A DNA stretch of 64,000 nucleotides from Niallia sp. NCCP-28 (GTDB lineage: Bacteria; Bacillota; Bacilli; Bacillales; Cytobacillaceae): the NCBI RefSeq assembly GCF_023168165.1, contig NZ_BQYJ01000002.1:806001-870000 (forward strand). The letters run 5' to 3'. Positions 18,901-27,197 of the stretch are shown here, piece after piece. Both the position numbers and the translations under genes were made by a program. The notes under the pieces are model-generated. The model saw nothing but the letters and a program-made list of their open reading frames with translations, did no database searches and was not told the DNA's origin. The stretch's first letter is position 1. Each line of letters opens with the position of its first letter.

Positions 18901-19644
18901 TTAATGGTAGCTTATTGCTCTTGATTTAAGTGCATGCCAAGATTGAATAAATTGATGTTTATTAACTCTAACATTTTTTCTCCCTGATAAAGGGTCGTTT
19001 AAGAATACAAAGTTTTTATTATAGCCGACTAAAACAACCGCATGCAAGTCAAGTGGTGTTTTTATCGTTTTTTCTTTATGTTCCCATGACTCCCATCTGT
19101 CAGGAAGACGATAATCTCCTGTAGTCCATACAACAACCGGAAATCCCTTTTTAACATGGTTTTCAAGGTGAGTGAAAGGTTTTCCAGTCAGATTAACAGC
19201 ACGATTTGGAAGGTATACATTTACTAAATCCTCCATCGGTTTATCGAAAACGGCGTAGCCAGCATTTCTCCCTGTCATATCACCAACAAACCCTACAGCA
19301 GGATCTCCCCACTTTACAATATTTCCTTGTTTTTTTATAAGTGGATCGGAATCCTTTTTGATTTTTTTATACAACTCCATTTTGGATGTTTGTACTCCGG
19401 CATAATTTAGCACCATTGTTAAACTTGTTACTTCACAGCCATATCTTAATTCGGGGTTTTGCTTGACTAAAGGGACATTCAATAAGATTGATTCATTTGC
19501 GGCTATCATAGAAGAATGCATAATGCCTTTTTCTAGTTGCAAGGAGTTATTTGCTTCATCTATAGCAACATTTTCAATGGTTTTCCATGTGAATGGAAGA
19601 TTGCTTAAACTTAAAGCCAAACATAATAATTTTAATTGGTGCAT
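18901..19644 (-). CDS. Exported C39-like cysteine peptidase
   Basis: This 247-residue protein starts with a hydrophobic segment (~4-19) that may act as a signal peptide. A C39-like papain-fold domain follows: C70 in RYGCEVTSLTMVLNYAG is the nucleophile, DLHAVVLVGY supplies the histidine and FLNDPLSG the third residue. AAGAAGG lies six bases before ATG. Unlike bacteriocin-processing C39 domains it is not fused to an ABC transporter and none is adjacent. A secreted cell-surface or spore-related protease is the likely role (inference). Confidence 0.8.
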   Translation of the reverse strand: MHQLKLLCLALSLSNLPFTWKTIENVAIDEANNSLQLEKGIMHSSMIAANESILLNVPLVKQNPELRYGCEVTSLTMVLNYAGVQTSKMELYKKIKKDSDPLIKKQGNIVKWGDPAVGFVGDMTGRNAGYAVFDKPMEDLVNVYLPNRAVNLTGKPFTHLENHVKKGFPVVVWTTGDYRLPDRWESWEHKEKTIKTPLDLHAVVLVGYNKNFVFLNDPLSGRKNVRVNKHQFIQSWHALKSRAISYH

Positions 19645-19868
19645 AGGATACCTTCTTTCCTATGCCGACTCCTATATTTAGGATAATCTATTTGCTTGAT
19701 TTTTATTGCAAAACAATTTTTCCATTATCATATGTTAGATCATTTTCCTTTTTGATGCAAAAAGGAAAAAAGCGAATGCGAATATTGCAGAATATTGTGT
19801 TATTATCAGATGAATTTCTGTATAACTATGGTATAATTAGTCATTATTTAGAGGGAGGCTATCAAAAT

Positions 19869-21086
19869 ATGGACGCTTTGGATATTTTGACAGATTTAGA
19901 CAATGTCATCCCTTTTTTTCAGGCGATATTCAGTGCAGATGAGCACACGGTAATTGGATATGAAATATTAGGGCGTTATCAAATAAATGGTTCATTTGAA
20001 AGTTTAGGTCCTTTTTTTATGGATGAAGAAATCCCCGAAGAATATAAGCAGGAAGTGGATAATGTTGTCCTGACAAAAGCTTTGGATAAAGCATTGGAGC
20101 TTGATAAAGACGTTATGCTTTTTATTAATAGGGATGCTGGCTTATTGATGCAAGATGATGGCGAAAGTTTTTTGCAGATGCTTTTATCTTATGAAGAGAA
20201 AGGAATGGCTTTAAATCGAATTGTTTTAGAAATATCAGAAAGGAATTATAAAGGCCAATCTGATCATTTGGATCATCTTCTTGTCTATTATAGAACATAC
20301 GGCATTAAAATTGCTATTGATAAAATGGGTAATGATAGCAGTTATTTAGATAGAATAGGGGAACTTGCTCCAGATATTTTTAAAATCGATTTATCTGCAT
20401 TACGTTCTACATCGACTTCGCATACGTATCAAAATGTTTTATATTCGTTATCGATGCTTGCCCGAAAAATTGGCGCTACCTTGTTGTTTGAAAATATTGA
20501 GATGGTATATCAGCTTCAATTTGCTTGGAAAAACGGAGGAAGATTTTACCAAGGTTATTATCTGCATTATCCAGAAGAACAGTTTGTTGATAGAAAATTG
20601 CAAAAAGAAATGATAAGGAAAGAATTTCATGAGTTTATTTCGTATGAAAAAAAGAAACTATCCGTCATTTTTGAGTTCACGGAAAATTTACAGATTAATA
20701 TACAAGAATTATTAGGAAGACATAAGAAGTATAATGATTATGAAGAATTGCTTAAGTGCTTGTCTGACGATCTTTCTAATGTAGCTTTTCGCATGTATGT
20801 TTGTGATGAGGATGGCTTTCAAAAATCAGATAATATCTTCAAGGAGAATTCCCATTGGGTACTGCAGCCAGAGTATAAGGATAAAAATTGGAGCTGGAGG
20901 CCTTATTTTTTAGAAAATATTATAAAAATGAGAAATGAAAAAAAAGGAATTCTTTCGGACTTATATAGTGATATTGAAACAGGCGAAACAGTACGCACAT
21001 ATTCTTTTCCCCTTAATAATCAAGATTATTTATTTATTGATTTGTCTTATAATTTTTTGGATCGAATGGGTGTTTTAATAAATTGA
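19869..21086 (+). CDS. ykuI: YkuI, EAL-domain c-di-GMP-binding protein
   Basis: This 405-residue protein has an N-terminal EAL domain (~1-255) and the YkuI C-terminal PAS-like domain (~260-405). The EAL motif reads YEIL, and the usual DDFGTG loop reads DKMGND, so the second catalytic aspartate is missing. From memory B. subtilis YkuI also lacks the standard loop; it binds c-di-GMP. A receptor or weak enzyme role is more likely than turnover. GGGAGG precedes ATG 19869; the upstream 69 codons of the longest frame are unlike the family. Ends in a strong terminator. Confidence 0.92.
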   Translation: MDALDILTDLDNVIPFFQAIFSADEHTVIGYEILGRYQINGSFESLGPFFMDEEIPEEYKQEVDNVVLTKALDKALELDKDVMLFINRDAGLLMQDDGESFLQMLLSYEEKGMALNRIVLEISERNYKGQSDHLDHLLVYYRTYGIKIAIDKMGNDSSYLDRIGELAPDIFKIDLSALRSTSTSHTYQNVLYSLSMLARKIGATLLFENIEMVYQLQFAWKNGGRFYQGYYLHYPEEQFVDRKLQKEMIRKEFHEFISYEKKKLSVIFEFTENLQINIQELLGRHKKYNDYEELLKCLSDDLSNVAFRMYVCDEDGFQKSDNIFKENSHWVLQPEYKDKNWSWRPYFLENIIKMRNEKKGILSDLYSDIETGETVRTYSFPLNNQDYLFIDLSYNFLDRMGVLIN

Positions 21087-21088
21087 CA

Positions 21089-21118
21089 AAAAACCGACTT
21101 TAAAAGTCGGTTTTTTTG
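21089..21118 (+). terminator. ykuI terminator
   Basis: AAACCGACTTT pairs with AAAGTCGGTTT and is followed by T residues. Confidence 0.9.
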
Positions 21119-21210
21119 CATGTTTATGTATCAATCAATGGGGAAGATAAAAACTATATTGATGATAATCAAATGAATGAGCAGACTGGACATTGATAAA
21201 GGGGGAGAAT

Positions 21211-21858
21211 GTGAATAAAATGAGAAAAACAGCAACGTTTTTTATTGTTTGTTTCCTTTTTGTTTTTATTGTTAGCCCTAGGACCTCCTTGGGAGCAGAA
21301 AAATTATCCTCAAAAGAAGAAGTTATGCAATTTTTGAAAAATGCGTTTTATGCGCAAACTTCTTTAACGGAGAAAAAAAGAAGTTTGCAGGAAATTCATG
21401 CTATTTTAGCTCCTTATTTTACAGATGAATACGAAAAATTATTTTTGCAAAAAAATTTAGTGGGACATTCTAATCAGTATCAAACATATGGAAGTGATTT
21501 CTCTCCATACTATATTCCTTTTTTTGACTTTTCGGATAAAACAAAGGTTGTCTTCGAAGGAAAAGTCATTTATGTATATGAATTATTTGAGCAAGAAGAG
21601 GGAAATCCAACAGCTTATGAAAGGCATTATGAAGGCTTGCTGTTAAGGAAAGGGAAGGATGGATGGAAAGTTTCAACAATATGGCAGGATAATGAAATTC
21701 GTGTATATTTAAATCAGAAAAAGACTTCTAATTTAACAGGAGTATATTGGGGGAATTATGTAAGCACATTAGTTTTTTATCCAGATAAGACTAATGTGGA
21801 AAGAAATTATAGTGAAAAAGGAAAAATAGAAAAAGAAAAAGACTTTTTTTATTTTTAG
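21211..21858 (+). CDS. Secreted protein of unknown function (DUF3993-like)
   Basis: This ~215-residue protein has a clear signal peptide: MRKTATFF, a hydrophobic core and a likely cut after TSLGAEK. The mature part is charged, with YETYGSDFSPYY-like aromatic stretches and a lysine-rich tail. It resembles DUF3993 proteins of this yku region, but the assignment is tentative. AAAGGGGGAG lies just before GTG 21211; ATG 21220 is an alternative. Single gene with its own terminator. Confidence 0.65.
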   Translation: MNKMRKTATFFIVCFLFVFIVSPRTSLGAEKLSSKEEVMQFLKNAFYAQTSLTEKKRSLQEIHAILAPYFTDEYEKLFLQKNLVGHSNQYQTYGSDFSPYYIPFFDFSDKTKVVFEGKVIYVYELFEQEEGNPTAYERHYEGLLLRKGKDGWKVSTIWQDNEIRVYLNQKKTSNLTGVYWGNYVSTLVFYPDKTNVERNYSEKGKIEKEKDFFYF

Positions 21859-21861
21859 CTA

Positions 21862-21903
21862 AAACAGTTTTCTCCAAAATACAGTTTGGAGAAAACTGTT
21901 TAT
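21862..21903. terminator. Terminator between the DUF3993-like gene and the glutaredoxin gene
   Basis: AAACAGTTTTCTCCAAA pairs with TTTGGAGAAAACTGTTT across a short loop, shared by two convergent genes. Confidence 0.88.
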
Positions 21904-21917
21904 TTGTAGTATATTAA

Positions 21918-22160
21918 TTAAACTTCAAATCCAAGTGCTGATTGCAATGCTTCTAGTTGAAAGCCAGTAATCACTGTTTCATCATCAATGACAAATGTAG
22001 GGGTAGAATAAGAATTGTATTTAGTCATTAATTCTTTTTTTGCTTTAGCATCTTTTTGAATATCCTTTAATTCAAAAGAAACCCCTTTTTCCTGCAAAAA
22101 TAATTTGGCATATTCACATGGAGGGCAATCGGGCTGTGTGTAAACAGTTATTTTTTTCAA
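21918..22160 (-). CDS. NrdH-like glutaredoxin
   Basis: This 80-residue thioredoxin-fold protein has the active site C12-P-P-C15 near its N-terminus and the cis-proline segment STPTFVIDDE (~52-61). Such proteins reduce disulfides of ribonucleotide reductase or other targets. The TTG start at 22160 follows GGGAG at nine bases. No nrd genes are adjacent, so its partner is unknown. Confidence 0.85.
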   Translation of the reverse strand: MKKITVYTQPDCPPCEYAKLFLQEKGVSFELKDIQKDAKAKKELMTKYNSYSTPTFVIDDETVITGFQLEALQSALGFEV

Positions 22161-22462
22161 ATGTTATTTCTCCCAAATCTATTTATTTACTCTATTTTAC
22201 TAATTTATTTTTTTTATTTCAATTGTCTTGCCTGCATCTTTTGCAAAATAAACTACTTTGAATATTCAAAGAAAATAATTAATAAAAAAAGATTGGCCTA
22301 TTTATCATTTTTACTTGGACAAACCTTGCACAATCTTTTATTCTGTTATTATTGGCATTTACACATAGAAAAGAAATTCTTAATTTAAAAGGAAAGTGTA
22401 TAGAAAACTGCTAATAGTGAAACCTAGTTTAATATATGGGTTTGTTTGAAAGGAGAGAGAGC
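22161..22462. other. AT-rich spacer upstream of ykuJ
   Basis: About 300 bp with only poor ORFs and no clear hairpin or repeat. Confidence 0.4.
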
Positions 22463-22699
22463 ATGTCACAATTACAAGGCATTTTAACACGTCTGAAAAA
22501 TTTACAGGAACAAGCAACTGGAGGGGAACCTACCCAACGTTTTTTTGAGGTGAATGGTGAAAGAAAGTGTCAAGTTACATTCCACCCAAAAACAGTTACT
22601 TATGAATTAGAAGTGTACAATGATAAAGAAAAGCCAAAAAGATATCAGTTTGACAATATTGATATGATTACGATTGAAATTTTTGATCTAATTCAATAA
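22463..22699 (+). CDS. ykuJ: YkuJ family protein
   Basis: This 78-residue acidic protein starts MSQLQGILTRLKNLQEQ and has FFEVNGERKCQVTFHP and KRYQFDNIDMITIEIFDLIQ, the YkuJ pattern. Function is unknown. Start 22463 follows AGGAGAGAG. ykuK, its neighbour in B. subtilis, is not present; a terminator and a repeat follow instead. Confidence 0.88.
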   Translation: MSQLQGILTRLKNLQEQATGGEPTQRFFEVNGERKCQVTFHPKTVTYELEVYNDKEKPKRYQFDNIDMITIEIFDLIQ

Positions 22700-22708
22700 G
22701 GGATTAGA

Positions 22709-22746
22709 GAGGAGCTGCTTATTGAATTGCAGCTCCTGTTTTTTTG
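22709..22746 (+). terminator. ykuJ terminator
   Basis: AGGAGCTGC (22710-22718) pairs with GCAGCTCCT (22729-22737), then a T-run. Confidence 0.92.
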
Positions 22747-22769
22747 TTTTCTCAAAGTTTGTAGTTTTT

Positions 22770-22935
22770 AATAGAAAAATGGAAGAAGTAGGCTTCAACA
22801 GAAAGAATATACATAGACTCCTGTGGGAATGCGTGAAAGGAGAGACATTTCAGGGCGCGGATGCGATGAGGAAGCACGACGTTCGCTTATGGAAAGCGAG
22901 GTGTATGCAGGCTGCATGAAATTAGAAGCAGCTAT
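22770..22935. repeat. Dispersed repeat, family 2 (copy 2, best preserved)
   Basis: Holds AGACTCCTGTGGGAATGCG, GGGCGCGGATGCGATGAGGA, TTCGCTTATGGAAAGCGAGG and TGTATGCAGGCTGCATG. Related blocks occur at 11.15-11.30 kb and inside the element at 54.3 kb (reverse orientation). It looks GC-richer than its surroundings, as usual for this class of Bacillus intergenic repeat. Confidence 0.7.
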
Positions 22936-23017
22936 ACAAAAAAGCTTTTTTGAATACCCTCTAGAATGTACATAAAATGGAATTTATCTGTTTATGCTAA
23001 ATATGAGGTGAAAAAAG

Positions 23018-23161
23018 ATGATGCCAACTGTTATCTGTCCAAATTGTTTAAAAGAGAATGCGTTAGATCAAGCATTAACAGCGCAATCTAATCAAAATGT
23101 TATTTTTCATTGTCAGAATTGTGACTATACATTAAGAAATATCGAAACGAGCAAAGGCTAA
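23018..23161 (+). CDS. Small zinc-ribbon protein (possible YkzF counterpart)
   Basis: This 47-residue ORF has paired CxxC knuckles, CPNCLKENA near the N-terminus and CQNCDYTLRN near the C-terminus, which can bind one zinc ion. GAGGTG lies seven bases before ATG. Its place just before darB corresponds to ykzF in B. subtilis, but I cannot confirm the family from sequence alone. Function is unknown. Confidence 0.75.
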   Translation: MMPTVICPNCLKENALDQALTAQSNQNVIFHCQNCDYTLRNIETSKG

Positions 23162-23229
23162 AAAAAGCATAATGTCGAAGACTGTGTTAATATATTTATA
23201 GAAAATAATTAACCTGGGGTGTTTCGGCA

Positions 23230-23676
23230 ATGATTAGAATTCACAGCGATGAATTTTTAGACAGCACATTAAAAGACTTAATGATACCGTCAGAGCGAGT
23301 AGCGCATGTGCAAATGGGAAATAATTTAGAACATGCTTTATTGGTTTTAACGAAAAGCGGCTATACAGCTGTGCCTGTTCTGGATCCGACCTTTAAGCTG
23401 CATGGGTTGATTACTACTCCCATTATACTGGACAAAATTATGGGACTTTCAAGAATTGAATTTGAGAAGCTAGAAACAATAAAGGTGCAGGAAGTAATGA
23501 ATACCGTATTGCCAAGAGTGAAGAGCAGTCAATCTGTTTTGGATGCTCTGCATTTATTAGTAGATCATCCATTTATATGTGTGGAGGATGATGCCTTTAT
23601 CTTTGAAGGGATTTTAACAAGAAGAACGATTTTACAGCGTTTAAATAATCAACTGCATATTGATTCAATGGATTGA
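23230..23676 (+). CDS. darB: c-di-AMP receptor DarB (CBS domain protein, formerly YkuL)
   Basis: This 148-residue protein consists of two CBS domains (~15-70 and ~85-140), with LMIPSERVAHVQMGNNLEHAL at the start of the first. In B. subtilis DarB binds cyclic di-AMP and, when ligand-free at low potassium, stimulates the (p)ppGpp synthetase Rel and pyruvate carboxylase. The order darB-ccpC is conserved. Pyruvate carboxylase is not at its usual place next to ftsW in this window. Confidence 0.92.
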   Translation: MIRIHSDEFLDSTLKDLMIPSERVAHVQMGNNLEHALLVLTKSGYTAVPVLDPTFKLHGLITTPIILDKIMGLSRIEFEKLETIKVQEVMNTVLPRVKSSQSVLDALHLLVDHPFICVEDDAFIFEGILTRRTILQRLNNQLHIDSMD

Positions 23677-23712
23677 TCCTTTTCTTTTAACGGCTTTCTC
23701 CTCATAAAAAAG

Positions 23713-23726
23713 TGAAAACGTTTTCT
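23713..23726 (+). promoter_or_regulatory. cre (CcpA-binding) site between darB and ccpC
   Basis: TGAAAACGTTTTCT matches the cre consensus TGWAANCGNTNWCA in 13 of 14 positions. It lies 165 bp before the ccpC start and could also fold as a small hairpin. Confidence 0.6.
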
Positions 23727-23890
23727 TTTGATGCGATTATCTGCATTAATAAAAAGGAGGAAGCTGTCGTTTAAGAAAGATGACGTAAATATAAAGTTTT
23801 GGATTATTTGTGAATCATTAAAAATGAAGGCATTTTTTGCAGAACTTTAGAAAATAAGCTGCAATGAAAAGAAATATAAAGAGGAAGAAT

Positions 23891-24784
23891 ATGTCTACAA
23901 TTTCTGAATTACAACTATTGACGGTGTTGGCACAAGAAATGAATATGCGAAAAGCGGCAGAGCGGCTTTTTGTTACACAGCCAGCCTTGTCCCAGAGGCT
24001 GCAAACGATTGAAAAGGAATGGGGAGCTAAGCTTTTTATTCGCTCACAAAAAGGATTGGCGTTAACGGCTGCAGGAGAAATGGTGACAAAATTTGCAGCT
24101 GAAACAATTGCCAAAGAGGAAAAAGTCAAGGAAGAAATGTTTGCATTGGAAGAGGAAGTGCATGGGACGTTAAAGATTGCAGTTGCCAGCATTGTAGGGC
24201 AAAATTGGCTTCCATCTGTTTTAAAACGGTTTGTAGAAAAATATCCTCAAGCAAAAATATCCCTTGTTACAGGCTGGAGCAGCGAAATAATCAAATCCAT
24301 TTCAACAGACCATACCCATATCGGCATCATAAGGGGATCTTCTGACTGGAAAGGCGCTAAACTGCATTTATTTGATGATCCTCTTTATTTTGTTGACAGC
24401 GAGATTTCAAGCTTTAATCAACTATATACGACTAATAGACCATTTATCCAATTTAAAAGCGATTCGAATTATTATGAGGAAATCCAAGTTTGGTGGCATC
24501 GACAGTTTCAAATACCACCTAAAAAAACAATTGTGGTAGATCAGATTGAAACATGCAAGCAATTGTCTTTTCATGGAATTGGGTATAGTATTTTGCCTGC
24601 AATTGCTTTAAAAGAAGCAAATCAAAATTTGCATAAAATACCTTTGTGCAATGAACTCAATCAGCCGATTACAAGAGGCACATGGTTGATAGGGTATGAA
24701 GCATCTTTTCGATTAAAGCAAGTTCAGGCATTTTTGGATATTGTAAAAGAATATATAGAAGATGCTTCTATGAATGGTGAATAA
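23891..24784 (+). CDS. ccpC: LysR-type regulator CcpC
   Basis: This 297-residue LysR regulator has an N-terminal winged helix (MRKAAERLFVTQPALSQRLQ, ~18-37) and a periplasmic-binding-like effector domain (~90-295). CcpC represses the TCA genes citZ and citB in B. subtilis, with citrate as effector. GAGG lies six bases before ATG 23891; the nine extra residues of the longest frame are not in the family. Position after darB supports the name. A cre-like site lies upstream. Confidence 0.9.
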   Translation: MSTISELQLLTVLAQEMNMRKAAERLFVTQPALSQRLQTIEKEWGAKLFIRSQKGLALTAAGEMVTKFAAETIAKEEKVKEEMFALEEEVHGTLKIAVASIVGQNWLPSVLKRFVEKYPQAKISLVTGWSSEIIKSISTDHTHIGIIRGSSDWKGAKLHLFDDPLYFVDSEISSFNQLYTTNRPFIQFKSDSNYYEEIQVWWHRQFQIPPKKTIVVDQIETCKQLSFHGIGYSILPAIALKEANQNLHKIPLCNELNQPITRGTWLIGYEASFRLKQVQAFLDIVKEYIEDASMNGE

Positions 24785-24934
24785 CGTTTTGTTAGAATTT
24801 TGAATTTTAAAGCAAAGAAGCTGGTCAGTATTAAGATTTGCAAGAATAAACAAATTTTTTTGCTTGTTTTCACTTCTGTTGTTTGGTAAAGTAATTTCGA
24901 GTGTTTCTATACATAATTGAAGGAGAGATAAGCA

Positions 24935-25645
24935 ATGAAAATGATGGATGCAAATGAAATTATTTCATTTATACAAAATAGTACAAAATCTACACCTGTT
25001 AAAGTATATGTAAAAGGTGATTTAGCAGATGTGAATTTTGGCGATAAAGTACAAACTTTTATCAGTGGAAATAGCGGGGTTGTATTCGGTGAATGGTCTG
25101 ACATTAACGAATCAATCGAAGCAAACAAAGGAAAAGTAACGGACTTTGTGGTAGAAAATGATCGCAGAAATTCGGCAATTCCTCTTTTAGATTTAAAAAA
25201 TATTAAAGCGCGCATTGAGCCAGGCGCTATTATTCGTGACCAAGTGGAAATTGGCGATAATGCCGTTATTATGATGGGTGCTGTTATTAATATTGGAGCA
25301 AGCATTGGCGAAGGCTCTATGATTGATATGGGTGCCATCCTTGGTGGACGAGCTACTGTAGGGAAAAATTGCCATGTTGGAGCAGGCGCTGTTTTGGCAG
25401 GCGTAATTGAGCCTCCTTCTGCTAAACCGGTAATCATTGAAGATGATGTTTTAATTGGTGCAAATGCAGTAGTAGTCGAAGGAGTGTCAGTTGGTAAAGG
25501 TTCTGTTGTAGCAGCAGGAGCAATCGTTTTAGAAGATGTTCCAGCAAATACTTTAGTGGCAGGAGCTCCAGCCCGTGTCATTAAAGAAATTGATGAAAAA
25601 ACAAAATCAAAAACAGAAATTATGCAAGAGCTTCGTCAATTATAA
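24935..25645 (+). CDS. dapH: Tetrahydrodipicolinate N-acetyltransferase DapH
   Basis: This 236-residue enzyme acetylates 2,3,4,5-tetrahydrodipicolinate in the acetyl branch of diaminopimelate and lysine synthesis. An N-terminal domain (~1-85) precedes a left-handed beta helix of hexapeptide repeats (~88-225; [47 protein letters not shown]). Length equals B. subtilis DapH. AAGGAGAG precedes ATG. dapL follows after 159 bp of structured spacer. Confidence 0.97.
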   Translation: MKMMDANEIISFIQNSTKSTPVKVYVKGDLADVNFGDKVQTFISGNSGVVFGEWSDINESIEANKGKVTDFVVENDRRNSAIPLLDLKNIKARIEPGAIIRDQVEIGDNAVIMMGAVINIGASIGEGSMIDMGAILGGRATVGKNCHVGAGAVLAGVIEPPSAKPVIIEDDVLIGANAVVVEGVSVGKGSVVAAGAIVLEDVPANTLVAGAPARVIKEIDEKTKSKTEIMQELRQL

Positions 25646-25654
25646 TGAGAAAAG

Positions 25655-25781
25655 AAAAAAGCGCAGGGTAGCCTGCTTTTAGTATGCGGGTAAGTATTAT
25701 GATCAACCAGTTGATTTTAAGCGGCAAAAAAAATACTTTTGTCTGCAGGCTTTAGGCGTGGAATAGATTCCGCGCTTTTTT
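25655..25781 (+). promoter_or_regulatory. Structured dapH-dapL spacer with terminator-like hairpins; candidate attenuator
   Basis: The first hairpin (25657-25680) ends in TTTT after dapH. A second, stronger one (GCGTGGAAT/ATTCCGCGC, 25756-25775, then six T) ends 11 bp before the dapL ribosome site. Alternative pairings are visible: AAAAAAGCGC (25655-25664) with GCGCTTTTTT (25772-25781); AGCCTGC (25670-25676) with GCAGGCT (25745-25751); AAGTATT (25692-25698) with AATACTT (25732-25738); ATCAAC/GTTGAT (25702-25715). The long-range pair and the second terminator exclude each other, the layout of an attenuator. No known riboswitch class is recognised. Confidence 0.55.
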
Positions 25782-25804
25782 CGCATATTTTTGGAGGGAT
25801 TTAT

Positions 25805-26935
25805 ATGGGGAATCATTCTCAGTTTGTTGCAATCCGACGAGAACTGCATCAAATACCGGAACTTGGATTTCAAGAGTTTAAAACACAAGCATATTTACTA
25901 AATGCTATTCAAGCATTGCCGCAAGAACGATTAGAAATAAAAACATGGAAAACAGGTATATTTGTAAAAGTAAAAGGAACTGCTCCAACGAAACTGATTG
26001 GATACCGTGCAGATATTGATGGACTGCCTATTGTAGAGGAAACAGATCTCCCTTATGTTTCCACACATCCAACTCAAATGCACGCATGTGGCCATGACTT
26101 CCATATGAGCATTGCATTCGGAGTGTTGACAAGTGTCGTAAACACGCCTATCAAAGACGATATGCTCTTTATCTTCCAGCCGGCAGAAGAAGGTCCTGGG
26201 GGAGCAGAACCAATGCTTAAAAGCGATATAATGAAGGCGTGGATGCCTGATATGATTTTTGCATTGCATATTGCTCCCGAATATCCTGTTGGAACAATTG
26301 CGATAAAACCAGGGCTGCTGTTTGCCAATACTTCTGAGCTGTTTATTGATTTAAAAGGAAAAGGAGGTCATGCTGCTTATCCTCATGAAACAAATGATAT
26401 GGTGGTTGCTGCTTGCTCGCTTGTTGCACAGCTGCAGACAATTGTATCAAGAAATATTAATCCTTTAGACAGTGCTGTAGTAACGATTGGGAAAATCACT
26501 GGAGGCACCGTTCAAAATGTAATTGCAGAAACAGCGCGATTAGAAGGGACGATGCGCACTCTTTCAAGTGAATCCATGGTAAAAATCAAGGAGAGGGTTC
26601 AATCACTTGTCAAAGGCATTGAAGTGGGCTATAACTGTGAATGCTCCATTAACTTTGGATCTGGCTATTATCAAGTATACAATGAAGAGCAATTAACAGA
26701 AGAGTTTATGGGATTTGTTCAAAATCAAAATGAGGTTCAACTTCATATGTGTACAGAAGCAATGACAGGAGAAGATTTTGGCTATATGTTAAAAGACATC
26801 CCTGGTTTTATGTTTTGGCTTGGTGTAAATTCCCCTTATGGCTTGCACCACAGCAAATTAAATCCTAATGAGGATGCAATCGATGTGGCTATATCTATGA
26901 TTGCAAACTATTTGCAGTTCAAAGGAAACCAGTAG
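25805..26935 (+). CDS. dapL: N-acetyldiaminopimelate deacetylase DapL
   Basis: This 376-residue M20D metallopeptidase removes acetate from N-acetyl-diaminopimelate. It starts [18 protein letters not shown] and has metal ligands in [11 protein letters not shown], the catalytic glutamates in [14 protein letters not shown], the [14 protein letters not shown] lid-domain segment, and [10 protein letters not shown] near the end. GGAGGG precedes ATG 25805; the 22 extra residues of the longest frame are encoded by the terminator region. The terminator just before its ribosome site suggests separate control from dapH. Confidence 0.96.
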   Translation: MGNHSQFVAIRRELHQIPELGFQEFKTQAYLLNAIQALPQERLEIKTWKTGIFVKVKGTAPTKLIGYRADIDGLPIVEETDLPYVSTHPTQMHACGHDFHMSIAFGVLTSVVNTPIKDDMLFIFQPAEEGPGGAEPMLKSDIMKAWMPDMIFALHIAPEYPVGTIAIKPGLLFANTSELFIDLKGKGGHAAYPHETNDMVVAACSLVAQLQTIVSRNINPLDSAVVTIGKITGGTVQNVIAETARLEGTMRTLSSESMVKIKERVQSLVKGIEVGYNCECSINFGSGYYQVYNEEQLTEEFMGFVQNQNEVQLHMCTEAMTGEDFGYMLKDIPGFMFWLGVNSPYGLHHSKLNPNEDAIDVAISMIANYLQFKGNQ

Positions 26936-26949
26936 TAAAAAAAGAGCAG

Positions 26950-27015
26950 GATCTAAAGTGAAACTCCAATCAGTGGGGGCTGTCCCCCATTGATTGTTAG
27001 AGGAATCAATCAGGC
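26950..27015. repeat. Dispersed palindromic repeat, family 1 (copy 3)
   Basis: CTAAAGTGAAACTCCAATCA opens it; CAATCAGTGGGGG (26967-26979) pairs with CCCCCATTGATTG. Same terminal block as the other family 1 copies; it lies downstream of dapL. Confidence 0.75.
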
Positions 27016-27197
27016 AGTGATCTCCATCTATAGATTTCTCATTTTTTCTGATAACCCCTTAAATAGGAAATAAAATTCCGTTAGTGCGTGATAAATTTAA
27101 AATCTAATACGGCTATTTTCCTGATCTTTAAGCAAATGACTTTTTGTTTGAAAAGGGAAAATCTTCACCTGATCTTTAGGTTTTTTTAGGTTCTTTT

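Noticed and set aside
22722-22919. 65-codon ORF after ykuJ
   Set aside because: It is the translation of a terminator and a family 2 repeat.
24785-24934. Lysine riboswitch before dapH
   Set aside because: The gap is only 150 bp and none of the conserved L-box blocks appears.
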